Below are positions 18,254-28,832 of a stretch of 48,812 nt of DNA, one piece after another (the first letter of the stretch is position 1; each line of letters opens with the position of its first letter). A program made the translations under genes and the position numbers. The notes below the pieces were generated by a model. It searched no databases, had not been told where the DNA came from, and saw nothing but the letters and a program-made list of their open reading frames with translations. The stretch spans positions 1-48,812 of the forward strand of contig NZ_BAJU01000019.1 in NCBI RefSeq assembly GCF_000613865.1, read 5' to 3'. This stretch comes from Acetobacter okinawensis JCM 25146 (GTDB lineage Bacteria > Pseudomonadota > Alphaproteobacteria > Acetobacterales > Acetobacteraceae).

Positions 18254-19606
18254 ATGACCAGATACCTGACTGCACTCTGGCCTGATCGCCGCACGCTCTG
18301 GCGCTGGCATTTTTTTGCCGGGTTATGCTGCCTGCCGTTTGTCGCTTTTTTGTCTGTCACAGGCACCATCTATCTCTTCAAACCACAGATTGATGCGTGG
18401 ATAGACTGGAAATATGACCACCTGCCAGCAGCCGTCTCCCCCTCACCCGAGGGGGAGGTGCATGCAGCCCTTGGGGCTGTCCCAAACAGTGCTTTTCTGG
18501 CTTATGAACTTCCGCATTCCCCACACAGCGCGGCAAGGGTTCTGTTAACCCGGCAGGATGGACAGGCCGTGCGTGTGTACGTCGACAGAAACACCCATGC
18601 AGTGCTGAAAACCATACTGGAAGAAAGCAGGTTTGAGCGTTTGGTCTTCCGGCTGCACGGACAGCTTCTTTTAGGGAATGCTGGTTCCATCATTATGGAA
18701 ATGGTCGCATCATGGACCATTGTTCTTGTTATCACGGGCCTGCTGCTCTGGTGGCCACGTGGCGGGCAGAGACTAGCAGGTATTGTTTACCCTCGGCTTG
18801 GAGTAGACAGCCGAACCCGCTGGCGGGACCTGCACGCCGTAACAGGCGTGTGGACCTCTGTGTTTCTGGTATTGTTTCTGGTCTCTGGTCTTCCATGGTC
18901 TTTTGTATGGGGGCATGCGCTGCAATCGGTTGAAAATACGGTTGGTCGCCTGACATCCGTCAAAGACTGGGAGATTGGCTCCGTGCCAGCAGCCACGGTT
19001 ATTGCGGGACATCTCCTCACACCACCAGCATCTGCTCCGGCACCAAACACAATGGACATGCCGGGAATGGATATGCCCGACACACCAGCTCCTGCTCCAG
19101 AACAACGCCAGTTGGCAGGGCTGGACACCGTTGTGCAGGCGGCCTCTGCTCTCGCATGGCCAGCCCCGGTTCTTGTAACCCCATCTGGCACGCTCTGGAC
19201 CGTCCGTTCGGACACACAGAACCGACCATTGCGAGAGAGCATGACAATAACACCCAACGGGCACGTAACAGCCCATGCTACCTTTGCTCAGAAAGGCATC
19301 GTGGACCGCATAATTGGCTATGGTGTTGCCGCACATGAAGGCCAGCTTTTTGGCTGGGCAAACCAGATCATGAACATGCTGATCGCAGGCGGTTTATTAC
19401 TGATGAGTAGTGCTGCCACCTTATTATGGCTCAAACGCAAACCCGCCGGGGCGCTGGGCGCGCCTCCGGCCTTGCACTCACAGAAAAACGGCTTTGCAGG
19501 CATGGCCCTGCTGATGGTTCTGGCACTTGTTCTGCCAGAACTCGGTGCATCTCTGCTTATTCTGGCTCTGGCTACCTTGGTCATGAAGGCGCGGCGCAAA
19601 CCCTGA
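18254..19606 (+). CDS. PepSY-domain membrane protein (PiuB type) with Met-rich motif
   Basis: About 450 residues from the ATG at 18254, which has GAGG eight bases upstream. Four main membrane segments are visible: FFAGLCCLPFVAFLSVTGTI (20-39), WTIVLVITGLLLWWP (154-168), SVFLVLFLVSGLPWSF (202-217), and a C-terminal set (ALLMVLALVLPELGASLLIL). PepSY-like periplasmic regions lie between them. The family accompanies TonB receptors and is linked to reduction or transfer of metals at the inner membrane. The periplasmic loop holds MDMPGMDMP (267-275), with four Met in eight residues, a pattern common in copper-handling proteins. It follows the TonB receptor directly and converges with SCO1. Confidence 0.93.
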   Translation: MTRYLTALWPDRRTLWRWHFFAGLCCLPFVAFLSVTGTIYLFKPQIDAWIDWKYDHLPAAVSPSPEGEVHAALGAVPNSAFLAYELPHSPHSAARVLLTRQDGQAVRVYVDRNTHAVLKTILEESRFERLVFRLHGQLLLGNAGSIIMEMVASWTIVLVITGLLLWWPRGGQRLAGIVYPRLGVDSRTRWRDLHAVTGVWTSVFLVLFLVSGLPWSFVWGHALQSVENTVGRLTSVKDWEIGSVPAATVIAGHLLTPPASAPAPNTMDMPGMDMPDTPAPAPEQRQLAGLDTVVQAASALAWPAPVLVTPSGTLWTVRSDTQNRPLRESMTITPNGHVTAHATFAQKGIVDRIIGYGVAAHEGQLFGWANQIMNMLIAGGLLLMSSAATLLWLKRKPAGALGAPPALHSQKNGFAGMALLMVLALVLPELGASLLILALATLVMKARRKP

Positions 19607-19608
19607 AG

Positions 19609-20247
19609 TCAGGACGGCGGCAACAGGCGCTTAAGGTCTGCTGCGATCTGATGGGCGCTGGAATCAACTGGTATCATACCGGCAAGGTGGTTCTGCCCGT
19701 CCATCAGATACAGCAACGAGCTATGATCGACGAGATACCCGGCCCCATCCCCCGAACGATGCCTTGCGGAGACATGAAACGCCTTCATGACCGGTTGCAG
19801 TTGTGCCTCACTGCCTGTCAGGCCAACAATCCTTGGGGAGAAGCGCTGTACGTAATTCTGGATAACCTCGGGCGTATCCCGCTCAGGATCAACCGAAATA
19901 AAAACCGGCGTAACACGCCCCCCCTGCGCACCAAGTTCATCAAGTGCTGCAGAAACCGTTGCCAGAGTCAGGGGGCATACATCCACACAATGCGTGTAGC
20001 CAAAATAAAGGAGCGTATAGTGGCCGTAAAAATCGGCTTGTGTACGCGTTTTCCCGTATCCATCAACCAGAGTATAATCCCCGCCAATGGGTGCATGATG
20101 CTGAGATACCAACACGGCGCGCAGCCCGGTCGCCCCGGCCAGCAGAACCAGAACAGCACCAAGAACGGGAAGTATTTTTTTCCATTCCTGCTTGGTGGAA
20201 GTGGATGTTCTTCGAATGGCGGTGTTTGAACGGTTCTTCGACTTCAT
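19609..20247 (-). CDS. SCO1/SenC-family copper chaperone
   Basis: 212 residues. A single N-terminal membrane anchor (ILPVLGAVLVLLAGATGL, 25-42) is followed by a periplasmic thioredoxin fold. The copper ligands are visible: HCVDVCPLT with Cys87 and Cys91 (CxxxC), and the conserved His175 in YLVDHSSLLYL. Family members deliver copper to the CuA site of cytochrome oxidases or guard against thiol stress. Its stop lies two bases from the PepSY stop on the other strand. Its proximity to a Met-rich PepSY protein supports a copper role for the whole group. Confidence 0.95.
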   Translation of the reverse strand: MKSKNRSNTAIRRTSTSTKQEWKKILPVLGAVLVLLAGATGLRAVLVSQHHAPIGGDYTLVDGYGKTRTQADFYGHYTLLYFGYTHCVDVCPLTLATVSAALDELGAQGGRVTPVFISVDPERDTPEVIQNYVQRFSPRIVGLTGSEAQLQPVMKAFHVSARHRSGDGAGYLVDHSSLLYLMDGQNHLAGMIPVDSSAHQIAADLKRLLPPS

Positions 20248-20376
20248 GCCCGGAGAATAGCAAATCTGGTCTGAAATTTCATTACATCACACGTCTTTTC
20301 TTACAGCCGCAGATATTCAGCCTTATGCCCTGATTTTAGGCACCAGATACTTACCCCTGCGCCAGACTGCCTGACG

Positions 20377-20417
20377 TTACCCACACGTAGAAAAAATTTT
20401 ACCCACTCGTTACCCAC
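20377..20417. repeat. Three direct repeats TTACCCAC beside tRNA-Ser
   Basis: Exact copies of TTACCCAC start at 20377, 20399 and 20410, and a near copy (TTACCCCT) starts at 20351. They lie in the 283-base gene-free stretch (20248-20530) just past the 3' end of the tRNA. GTGGGTAA repeats of this kind resemble arm-type sites upstream of tRNA-targeting integrase genes, but no integrase is present here. Confidence 0.45.
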
Positions 20418-20530
20418 AAAGCTATGCGCCTGCATGAAACAAAATAAGAACGCGCAAGAACACAAAAAGCGCAAAAATCCCGGAAGATCAAGGCTTTTGA
20501 GAGCTTATAAGAATGTCTGGGAATGAGGGT

Positions 20531-20620
20531 TGGCGGAAGGGGTGGGATTCGAACCCACGGTACGCTCTCACGCACGCCGGTTTTCAAGACCGGTGCCTTA
20601 AACCGCTCGGCCACCCTTCC
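20531..20620 (-). tRNA. tRNA-Ser (anticodon TGA)
   Basis: A 90-base class II tRNA. The acceptor arms GGAAGGG and CCCTTCC pair, the D-arm reads GGCCGAGCGG, the anticodon stem-loop CCGGTCTTGAAAACCGG presents TGA, the long variable arm GCGTGCGTGAGAGCGT is typical of serine tRNAs, and the T-arm contains GGTTCGAATCC. The CCA end is encoded (20531-20533 on the plus strand as TGG). Confidence 0.97.
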
Positions 20621-20770
20621 TTACCTGCTTAGGTGGAGGTCTTATAAACAGGATGTACCCCTTCTGTCCAGCGGTGCAAAGCGGGAGAGTTCACCTTGCA
20701 ACGCTTGCCCTTCCCGCCGTGGAACTGTAGAAGCCCAGACAGAATAGCCATTCCTCATCAGGAACCAAGT

Positions 20771-21337
20771 ATGAAACAGCAGGCAAACCTGATCCGCGCC
20801 GGTCAGGTCATTGAACATGACGGTCGTCGCTGGACGGTATTGAAACAGCAGATCATTACCCCGGGCAAGGGGGGGGCGTTCATTCAGGTTGAAATGCGCG
20901 ACCTCAAGACCGGCAACAAAACCAACGAACGCTGGCGCACCGCCGACACGGTAGAACGTCTGATGACCGAAGACCGTGAATATCTGTATTCCTATACAGA
21001 TGGTGAACTGCTGGTTCTCATGGACCCGGAAACATTTGAACAGCTTTCCGTCCCCGTGGACCTGCTGGGCGATCAGGCTCCCTTCATTCAGGACAACATG
21101 ACCATCAACCTGCATCTGGTTGAAGGCGACCCGGTTGGCATTGACCTGCCGCCGCATGTTACGCTGGAAGTGGTTGAGGCTGACCCGGTTGTTAAGGGCC
21201 AGACCGCCAGCTCCTCCTACAAGCCCGCAATGCTGTCCAATGGTGTAAAAACCATGGTGCCGCCGTTTATCGAAGCGGGTGAACGCATTGTGGTCCGCAC
21301 GGAAGACGGCTCTTACGTCGAACGCGCCAAGGACTGA
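20771..21337 (+). CDS. efp: Translation elongation factor P
   Basis: 188 residues with the three-domain EF-P plan. It rescues ribosomes stalled at polyproline. The N-terminal KOW-like domain has IRAGQVIEHDGRRWTVLK, with the functional loop TPGKGGAF and Lys33 at its tip, the residue modified in many bacteria. The central domain carries TADTVERLM and EYLYSYTDG, and the C-terminal domain has TASSSYKPAMLSNGVKTMVP and the terminal GERIVVRTEDGSYVERAKD. The ATG at 20771 fits the family start better than an upstream in-frame GTG/TTG. It is followed after about 40 bases by suhB on the same strand, a common pairing in alphaproteobacteria. Confidence 0.97.
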   Translation: MKQQANLIRAGQVIEHDGRRWTVLKQQIITPGKGGAFIQVEMRDLKTGNKTNERWRTADTVERLMTEDREYLYSYTDGELLVLMDPETFEQLSVPVDLLGDQAPFIQDNMTINLHLVEGDPVGIDLPPHVTLEVVEADPVVKGQTASSSYKPAMLSNGVKTMVPPFIEAGERIVVRTEDGSYVERAKD

Positions 21338-21378
21338 TTTTTTCAGGTTTTTTCTCTCCAGAGCAGGACTTAACTACA

Positions 21379-22213
21379 GTGGCCATGCGTCTCTCCCCCG
21401 TCATGATGGTGATGCAAACCGCAGCACAGAAAGCTGCCAAGCGTCTCCTGCGCGATTTTAACGAAGTCGAGCAGCTTCAGGTCAGCATCAAGGGGCCGGG
21501 TGACTTTGTTTCCCAGGCGGACCTGCGTGCGGAACAGACCTTGCGCGAAGAACTGGAGCGGGCCCGGCCGGGCTACGCCTTCCTTATGGAAGAATCCGGG
21601 GAATCGGGCAGCGAAAACTGGACATGGCGCTGGATTGTGGACCCGCTTGATGGCACATCCAACTTCCTGCACGGCATTCCGCACTGGGCCATCTCCATTG
21701 GTCTTCAGCGCCGCCTGCCCGATGGCAAGGTGGAACTGGCTGCGGCCCTGATCTACAACCCCGCAGCGGGGGAAATGTTCTGGGCGGAAAAAGGCAACGG
21801 GGCGTACCTCAACGAACGGCGTATCCGTGTTTCCGCCCGCCGGGACATGCACGAATCCCTGTTTGCAACGGGTATTCCCTTTGCCAAGGTTCCCGCCCGC
21901 CAGCGCCTGCCTTTTGCCCGCGTGCTGGGCAACCTGATGCCCCGCGTTGCTGGTGTCCGCCGCTTTGGCGCGGCGGCACTGGATCTGGCATGGGTCGCTG
22001 CAGGTCGTTACGAAGGGTACTGGGAATTTGGCATCAAACCATGGGATTGCGCCGCTGGTATTCTCATCGTGCGTGAGGCCGGCGGTCAGGTCACCGACTG
22101 ATGGGGGTGAGCTTGATGACCTGCCCGATGATGTGATGATTGTTGCAGGCAATGGCCACATGCACGGCAAACTGCTGGAAATTGTTGCCGACAGCCTGAA
22201 AAACCCCGAGTAA
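21379..22213 (+). CDS. suhB: Inositol-1-monophosphatase family protein, frameshifted near 3' end
   Basis: Mg-dependent phosphatase of the SuhB/IMPase family. Motifs: MEESGESGSE (metal Glu), WRWIVDPLDGTSNFLHGIPH (DPxDGTxN signature), and WEFGIKPWDCAAGILIVREA (WDxAAG). The frame stops at 22101 after GGQVTD, but the next frame continues DGGELDDLPDDVMIVAGNG and HGKLLEIVADSLKNPE to a stop at 22213, as expected for the family C-terminus. Adding two bases (for example a TTT read as T) or removing one joins them. The start is GTG 21379 or ATG 21385. It follows efp and is closed by a strong terminator. Confidence 0.93.
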
Positions 22214-22229
22214 AATCCGGTTTTCCCGC

Positions 22230-22264
22230 AAACCCCGCCGTGCGCTGCCCGGCGGGGTTTTGTG
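22230..22264 (+). terminator. Rho-independent terminator after suhB
   Basis: The 11-base arms AAACCCCGCCG and CGGCGGGGTTT pair around a short loop and are followed by T-rich sequence. It lies 17 bases after the restored suhB stop and before the helicase gene. Confidence 0.85.
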
Positions 22265-22338
22265 TATCTGGCACTCTGCATAACGCCCTGCCTGTTCTTC
22301 TCTGGCATTTGCCGCCAGAATGGATCATGTAAAACAGA

Positions 22339-25290
22339 ATGCAGCCATCCTTTCCCTCAGCCCATGACGCACCGGCCCTTATCTCCTGCCATGGTCGGTT
22401 TTCGCTGCTGACCGAAGATGGGGAACTGCTCAGCCTGAGCGCGTCCGAAGTGCGCGAGCGCCTGCATGCCATGCCATGCCCGCTGGTTGTGCATGCGCCA
22501 GCCCTTGCCCGCAAACTCGGCCTGCCCCCTACAGGCCAGCCCGCGCCATGGCTGGACCTGCTGGAACTGTTCGCATTTGTCTTTCCCGCCCAAACCGTTG
22601 CACCCACGCCACGCGGTCTGGCCATAGCCCTTGGGCTGGATGAGCAGAACCTCCACACAACCGAGGCAGACCTGCTCCCCAACCTGTTATCCATCCTGCT
22701 GGGAGCGCTGGCACGGCAGGCTAAGGCTGGCCAGAGCGAACTGCTGGCAGCCTTTACCGTACGTCTGGGTCAGGCGGGCTGGGTCTGGACCGGCACCGTG
22801 GCCGAAACCATAGACCTGCGTGCCAGACTGACCAACAACGGCAAATTGGCCGAGGAGGCCACACAACCCACCGATGCTCTAAGGGTATGGCGGCATCTAC
22901 CCAAATGGGAAGAGCAGGCCCAGCGCCCCCCGCCCGCCTCCAACCCCATAAGCCCGGCAGAGGCACGTGAACGGCTGACCCGCATACTGGGCAGCGAGGC
23001 GGAAATACGCTCCGGACAGGCAGATTTTGCCAGTGTCTCGACCGAAGCCTTTGCCCCGCGCGCCATGCGCGGAGACCCCGCTATTGTGCTGGCCGAGGCA
23101 GGCACAGGCACAGGCAAGACTCTGGGCTACATTGCCCCCGCCAGCCTGTGGGCCGAGCGTAATGATGGAGCTGTGTGGATAAGCACCTACACACGCCACC
23201 TGCAACGCCAGATTGAGCAGGAGACAAAACGCCTCTACCCCGACCCCGCAGCCCACCGCCAGCATGTGGTGTTGCGCAAAGGGCGGGAGAACTACCTGTG
23301 CCTGCTAAACATGGAAGAGGCCGTCAACAGCGCGGCCTCCCGCCCGGCTGGTGTAAGCATTGCCCTGTGCATGCTGGCCCGATGGGCAATGGCCACAGCG
23401 GATGGAGACCTGTTTGGCGGAGATCTGCCCGGCTGGTTTGGAGACCTGTTCGGCCACGGCAACCTTGCGGGTGTGGCCGACCGTAGGGGCGAGTGCATTC
23501 ACGGAGCCTGCGCGCATTATCAACGCTGTTTTGTCGAACACTCCATACGCCGTGCGCATGATGCCTCTCTGGTCATCGCCAATCATGCTCTGGTTATGAC
23601 GCAGGCCGCCTATGCACAGGCGGGCATGAGCGATGATGACGAGGCCGGAGCGCAGGCCAACACCCCCTCACGCTATGTGTTTGATGAGGGGCACCATCTG
23701 GCGGATGCCGCAGACAGTGCGTTCTGTGCCGAACTCTCCGGGCTGGAGGCAGCCGAACTGCGCCGCTGGCTACTGGGTGCTGAGGGCCGGCGCTCCCGGG
23801 CTCGCGGGCTCAAACGCAGGCTGGATGATCTGGTGGTTGGCCACCCAAAGCTGGAAAACCCGCTGGATGCGGCCCTGCTTGCGGCAACAGCCCTGCCTGC
23901 GCCGGGCTGGTCCACCCGTCTGGCACCAGAGGTGGCCAACGAACCACCACCACCAGAACCCATGGACCTGAGCACCCTGTTCCCACCCGAGCCCGTGGCC
24001 GACCAACCGGTTATGGAAAACCCGACGGAAGCTTTTTTGCGCCTGTTGCGCCAGCAGGCCATGGCCCGCTCGGCCGAGGGCGGCAAGCAGGCCATCCATG
24101 CTGCCATGGAATGTGACCTGCACCCGCTTATACCCGACATGGCAGAAGCCGGTCAGCAGCTTGCCCGCGCCCTTGGCCGCATTGTGGAACCCCTGCGCAC
24201 CTTGAGCGAACGCCTGCAGGCCCGCCTTGAGGACGATGCAGACACGCTGGATGCAACTACCCGTGGCCGCATAGAGGCCATGACCCGCGCCCTGCGCCGC
24301 CGCGCCATCTCCCGGCTGGATGCGTGGATTGCCATGCTTGCTGCGCTGGACCAGCCGCCCGAACCGGGCAGCACCCCGGCACATGTCCACTTCATCCGCC
24401 TTGAAAGGCGTGAGAAACAGCGCATAAACGAGCAGGACGTCGGGCTGTACCGCCATTGGCTGGACCCGACCATTCCATTTGCGGGCATTATGGCCGTACC
24501 CGCACAGGGTATGCTCATGACGTCAGCCACACTGCGCGACCAGCAGGGCGGCGCACAGGAGAGTGACGAGGCAGAAATTGCATGGGAAGCGGCAGAAGCC
24601 CGCACGGGGGCCAATCATTTCCCTTCCCCTGCCCTGCGCGCCAGCCTGGCCAGCCCGTTCGATTACGCCCGGCAGACCCGTGCCTTTATTGTAACGGATG
24701 TGGACAACAGCAGCATTGTGGACCTGTCTGCCGCGTTCCGCACGCTGTTCCAGTCCTCTGGCGGTGGGGGGCTTGGCCTGTTTACCGCCATATCCCGCCT
24801 ACGCGGCGTGTATGAGCGCATAGCTCCAACGCTGGAGAGCGAAGGCTTACCCCTTTACGCTCAGCATGTGGATGCAATGGACAACAATACGCTGGTTGAT
24901 GTTTTTCGGACCGAAGAACACGCCTGCCTACTTGGCACGGACGCCATGCGTGACGGTGTGGATGTTCCGGGCAACGCCCTGCGTCTGGTGGTATTTGAGC
25001 GCGTTCCCTGGCCCCGCCCCGACATTCTGCACCGCGAGCGGCGTATTCACCTGTCTGGTGGAGATCCCAAGGGTTTTGATGACCGCATAGCCCGGCTCAG
25101 GCTACGGCAGGCGTTCGGGCGGTTGATCCGCCGCCAGTCAGACAGGGGGGTATTTGTTCTGCTGGACCGGCGCACACCCACAAGGCTTTTAAGCGCTTTT
25201 CCCAACGGCGTTGCCGTTGAGCGGTGTGGTCTTGCACAGACTGCGCGCCAGATTTCCGCCTTTTTGGCGGAGCAGGCCGGACAGGCGTAA
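22339..25290 (+). CDS. DinG/XPD-family ATP-dependent DNA helicase
   Basis: 983 residues. A superfamily 2 5'-3' helicase of the iron-sulphur type. Walker A is AEAGTGTGKT (252-261). The FeS cysteines are Cys321 (ENYLCLLN) and Cys386, Cys391 and Cys397 (GECIHGACAHYQRC). The DEGH box is VFDEGHHLAD (447-456). Motif III-like MTSATLRD follows, and motif VI is QAFGRLIRRQSDRG near the C-terminus. About 240 residues precede Walker A, far longer than E. coli DinG. That part contains spaced motifs (CPLVVHAPALARKLGL, WLDLLELFAFVFPA, TPRGLAIALGL) resembling a degenerate DnaQ-type exonuclease domain. It probably acts in repair or resolves replication intermediates. The frame is intact. Confidence 0.93.
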   Translation: MQPSFPSAHDAPALISCHGRFSLLTEDGELLSLSASEVRERLHAMPCPLVVHAPALARKLGLPPTGQPAPWLDLLELFAFVFPAQTVAPTPRGLAIALGLDEQNLHTTEADLLPNLLSILLGALARQAKAGQSELLAAFTVRLGQAGWVWTGTVAETIDLRARLTNNGKLAEEATQPTDALRVWRHLPKWEEQAQRPPPASNPISPAEARERLTRILGSEAEIRSGQADFASVSTEAFAPRAMRGDPAIVLAEAGTGTGKTLGYIAPASLWAERNDGAVWISTYTRHLQRQIEQETKRLYPDPAAHRQHVVLRKGRENYLCLLNMEEAVNSAASRPAGVSIALCMLARWAMATADGDLFGGDLPGWFGDLFGHGNLAGVADRRGECIHGACAHYQRCFVEHSIRRAHDASLVIANHALVMTQAAYAQAGMSDDDEAGAQANTPSRYVFDEGHHLADAADSAFCAELSGLEAAELRRWLLGAEGRRSRARGLKRRLDDLVVGHPKLENPLDAALLAATALPAPGWSTRLAPEVANEPPPPEPMDLSTLFPPEPVADQPVMENPTEAFLRLLRQQAMARSAEGGKQAIHAAMECDLHPLIPDMAEAGQQLARALGRIVEPLRTLSERLQARLEDDADTLDATTRGRIEAMTRALRRRAISRLDAWIAMLAALDQPPEPGSTPAHVHFIRLERREKQRINEQDVGLYRHWLDPTIPFAGIMAVPAQGMLMTSATLRDQQGGAQESDEAEIAWEAAEARTGANHFPSPALRASLASPFDYARQTRAFIVTDVDNSSIVDLSAAFRTLFQSSGGGGLGLFTAISRLRGVYERIAPTLESEGLPLYAQHVDAMDNNTLVDVFRTEEHACLLGTDAMRDGVDVPGNALRLVVFERVPWPRPDILHRERRIHLSGGDPKGFDDRIARLRLRQAFGRLIRRQSDRGVFVLLDRRTPTRLLSAFPNGVAVERCGLAQTARQISAFLAEQAGQA

Positions 25291-25314
25291 CCGGCCCGGC
25301 CCCGGACCGCTGTT

Positions 25315-25518
25315 TTAGAGCGGCTTCAGGTTGGTGGCTGCCTGCTTACCGCGTTCCTCCACCATGTCGTAGGACAGTTTCTGCCCATCATTCAACGCGC
25401 GCAGACCGGCTGCCTGTACAGCGGTAATATGCACAAACACGTCTTTCCCTCCATCATCGGGGGCAATAAAACCAAACCCTTTGGTGGCGTTGAACCATTT
25501 AACGGTACCTGTCGACAT
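25315..25518 (-). CDS. Cold-shock protein, CspA family
   Basis: 67 residues from the ATG at 25518. An upstream in-frame ATG at 25530 would add four residues, but AAGGA lies about ten bases before 25518, which favours the inner start. RNP motifs KGFGFIAPDD and DVFVHITAV are clear, as is the N-terminal STGTVKWFNATKG. It binds single-stranded RNA or DNA and acts as an RNA chaperone. It converges on the helicase gene. Confidence 0.96.
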   Translation of the reverse strand: MSTGTVKWFNATKGFGFIAPDDGGKDVFVHITAVQAAGLRALNDGQKLSYDMVEERGKQAATNLKPL

Positions 25519-25658
25519 GAGCGAAGTCATCCTTATTTCGGCCAGTTACTCCTCCTGCACACGACGTGCCGCGAGGAGAGAGGACATTCTCCCCCATGAC
25601 CGGGGGCGCTTGTCAATCACAATTCAGCCCGACCTGCCCTGAAGGCGCACAAAAATCC

Positions 25659-26325
25659 TTACGGATTGAGCGTGCTCTTGAGGAACGCAATGCTGCGCTC
25701 CTGCGCACTTACAAAGGCTTTTGCATTGTACGAGGCACGCTCCTCGCAGCCAAAACCGTGCTCCGCATCGTCGTACACATAAAGTTCCACTTCTGGGTGA
25801 GCAGCGCGAATGGCGGCTACATCGGTGTGGGGAATGCTGGTATCGCGCTCACCAAAATGTAATTGCACCGGGCAGTGCGGAGTCTCGTCCTTATGGGCAG
25901 CAATGCCCCCGCCATACCAGCCTACGGCTGCGGCAAAGTCATGCGTCCGGCAGGCGGCGTTCCATGCCAGTGCACCACCCCAGCAATAGCCGATCACCCC
26001 AACCTGCGCGCATTGAGCGCACGGGCCGCGGCCTGCACGTCCAGCAGAGTTTTGGCCAGAGGAATCTGTGCACGCAGGGCCAGCCCCTTCTGCACGCCAT
26101 CGGTCGTATATTCCAGTTCAACCCCACGCTCGACACGGTCAAACAGGCAGGCGCGATAACATGGAAGCCCGCCTGCGCAAACCGCGCACACACGGTGCGG
26201 ATATGGTGGTTCACGCCAAAAATTTCCTGCAGCACTACCAAAGCGTAGGGGTGCGTGCTCCGCTCGGTCTCCCATACGGCAAGCTCGTGGCCGTCGGCTG
26301 CCTCAATTGTGCGCATCTGTCCCAT
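25659..26325 (-). CDS. Dienelactone hydrolase family protein, frameshifted twice as read
   Basis: An alpha/beta hydrolase of the dienelactone hydrolase family. The ATG at 26325 (MGQMRTIEAADGHELAVW) has AAGGAG eight bases upstream. Three frames must be joined. The first ends at FHVIAPA (26146-26147, CCC read as CC). The second runs from FDRVERGVELEY to DVQAAARALNARR (26003-26004, GGG read as GG). The third carries the nucleophile motif GYCWGGALAW (Cys) and the catalytic Asp and His region FGERDTSIP and DDAEHGF. Both repairs are one-base homopolymer additions and restore family order. The natural substrate is unknown. Confidence 0.92.
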
Positions 26326-26382
26326 GTTCAATCTCCTTGTCAGGGATGAAGTTAAAACAAAAAGAAACTTCTTCCGCCTTCC

Positions 26383-26411
26383 TTGACTCACCTTGGGGGC
26401 GAACCTACTTT
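26383..26411 (+). promoter_or_regulatory. Promoter of groESL
   Basis: TTGACT (26383-26388) and TACTTT (26406-26411) are separated by 17 bases. The -10 lies six bases before the CIRCE element, so a bound HrcA would block initiation. Heat-shock sigma recognition at the same place (CTTGAC) is possible. Confidence 0.6.
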
Positions 26412-26416
26412 CTGCT

Positions 26417-26443
26417 CTAGCACTCCTTGTGGTGGAGTGCTAA
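26417..26443 (+). promoter_or_regulatory. CIRCE element (HrcA operator)
   Basis: The arms CTAGCACTC and GAGTGCTAA flank a nine-base spacer. Only the first base differs from the consensus TTAGCACTC-N9-GAGTGCTAA. It lies about 97 bases before groES and is the standard binding site of the HrcA heat-shock repressor. Confidence 0.95.
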
Positions 26444-26539
26444 CGCGACGCGGCGTTATGTGTACGCGCGGTTCAAACGGGTGGCGCTGCTTTCTGACAA
26501 AGGGCGTCATCACAGCAAATGAATGTGGAGTGATCCATA

Positions 26540-26833
26540 ATGACGAAGTTTCGTCCCTTACACGACCGGGTAGTTGTACGTCGCCTTGAAGGCGAACAGA
26601 AGACAGCCGGTGGCATCATCATCCCCGACACGGCAAAAGAAAAGCCGATGGAAGGCGAAGTGGTCGCTGTTGGTGCGGGTGCCCGCAACGAACAGGGTCA
26701 GGTTGTGGCGCTTGATGTCAAGGCCGGCGACCGCATTCTGTTTGGCAAATGGTCCGGCACGGAAGTGAAGATCGACGGCGAAGAGCTGCTGATCATGAAG
26801 GAAAGCGACATTCTGGGTATTGTCGCAGCCTGA
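26540..26833 (+). CDS. groES: Co-chaperonin GroES
   Basis: 97 residues, normal for GroES, which caps the GroEL ring. Visible marks: [20 protein letters not shown] with the N-terminal strand, the mobile loop [20 protein letters not shown], the roof region [12 protein letters not shown], and [24 protein letters not shown] lies eight bases before the ATG. It follows a CIRCE operator and promoter and is the first gene of the groESL operon, 52 bases before groEL. Confidence 0.98.
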   Translation: MTKFRPLHDRVVVRRLEGEQKTAGGIIIPDTAKEKPMEGEVVAVGAGARNEQGQVVALDVKAGDRILFGKWSGTEVKIDGEELLIMKESDILGIVAA

Positions 26834-26843
26834 TCCGCTCTGA

Positions 26844-28525
<1,682 letters not shown>

Positions 28526-28603
28526 GTCACCCCAACCGGGTCTTGGGAATGTGGGAGTAGCTGGCCTGGCTGGCTACTCCGCTCCTTCCCAGGCTGGTAT
28601 TAA

Positions 28604-28638
28604 GGGCGTGCAAACCTTCGGGTGTGCACGCCCTTTTT
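28604..28638 (+). terminator. Rho-independent terminator after groEL
   Basis: The arms GGGCGTGCA (28604-28612) and TGCACGCCC (28625-28633) are followed by five T. It lies about 80 bases after the groEL stop. The remaining 28639-28832 leader of amt holds no gene; I saw no clear NtrC or sigma-54 site in it. Confidence 0.87.
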
Positions 28639-28832
28639 GCATTAAGGGTCTGCCGCAACATTATTTTTATGGCTTTTTAAGGTCACAAGTCAGATTGTAA
28701 AAATAATTCGCGATCAAACCGGATTGCCTCCCCAGTCATTCCGGAATAGATACAATACAATTAGGCCCATCGCTGCCTTGCACGAATCTGGCGAGCATCA
28801 ATGGCTGCGTATTTTAAGGAGAACGCATCATC

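Noticed and set aside
28690..28832. Sigma-54 promoter before amt
   Set aside because: I looked for GG-N10-GC in the leader; the best candidate near 28793 ends in TG and not GC. A NtrC site was not seen either.
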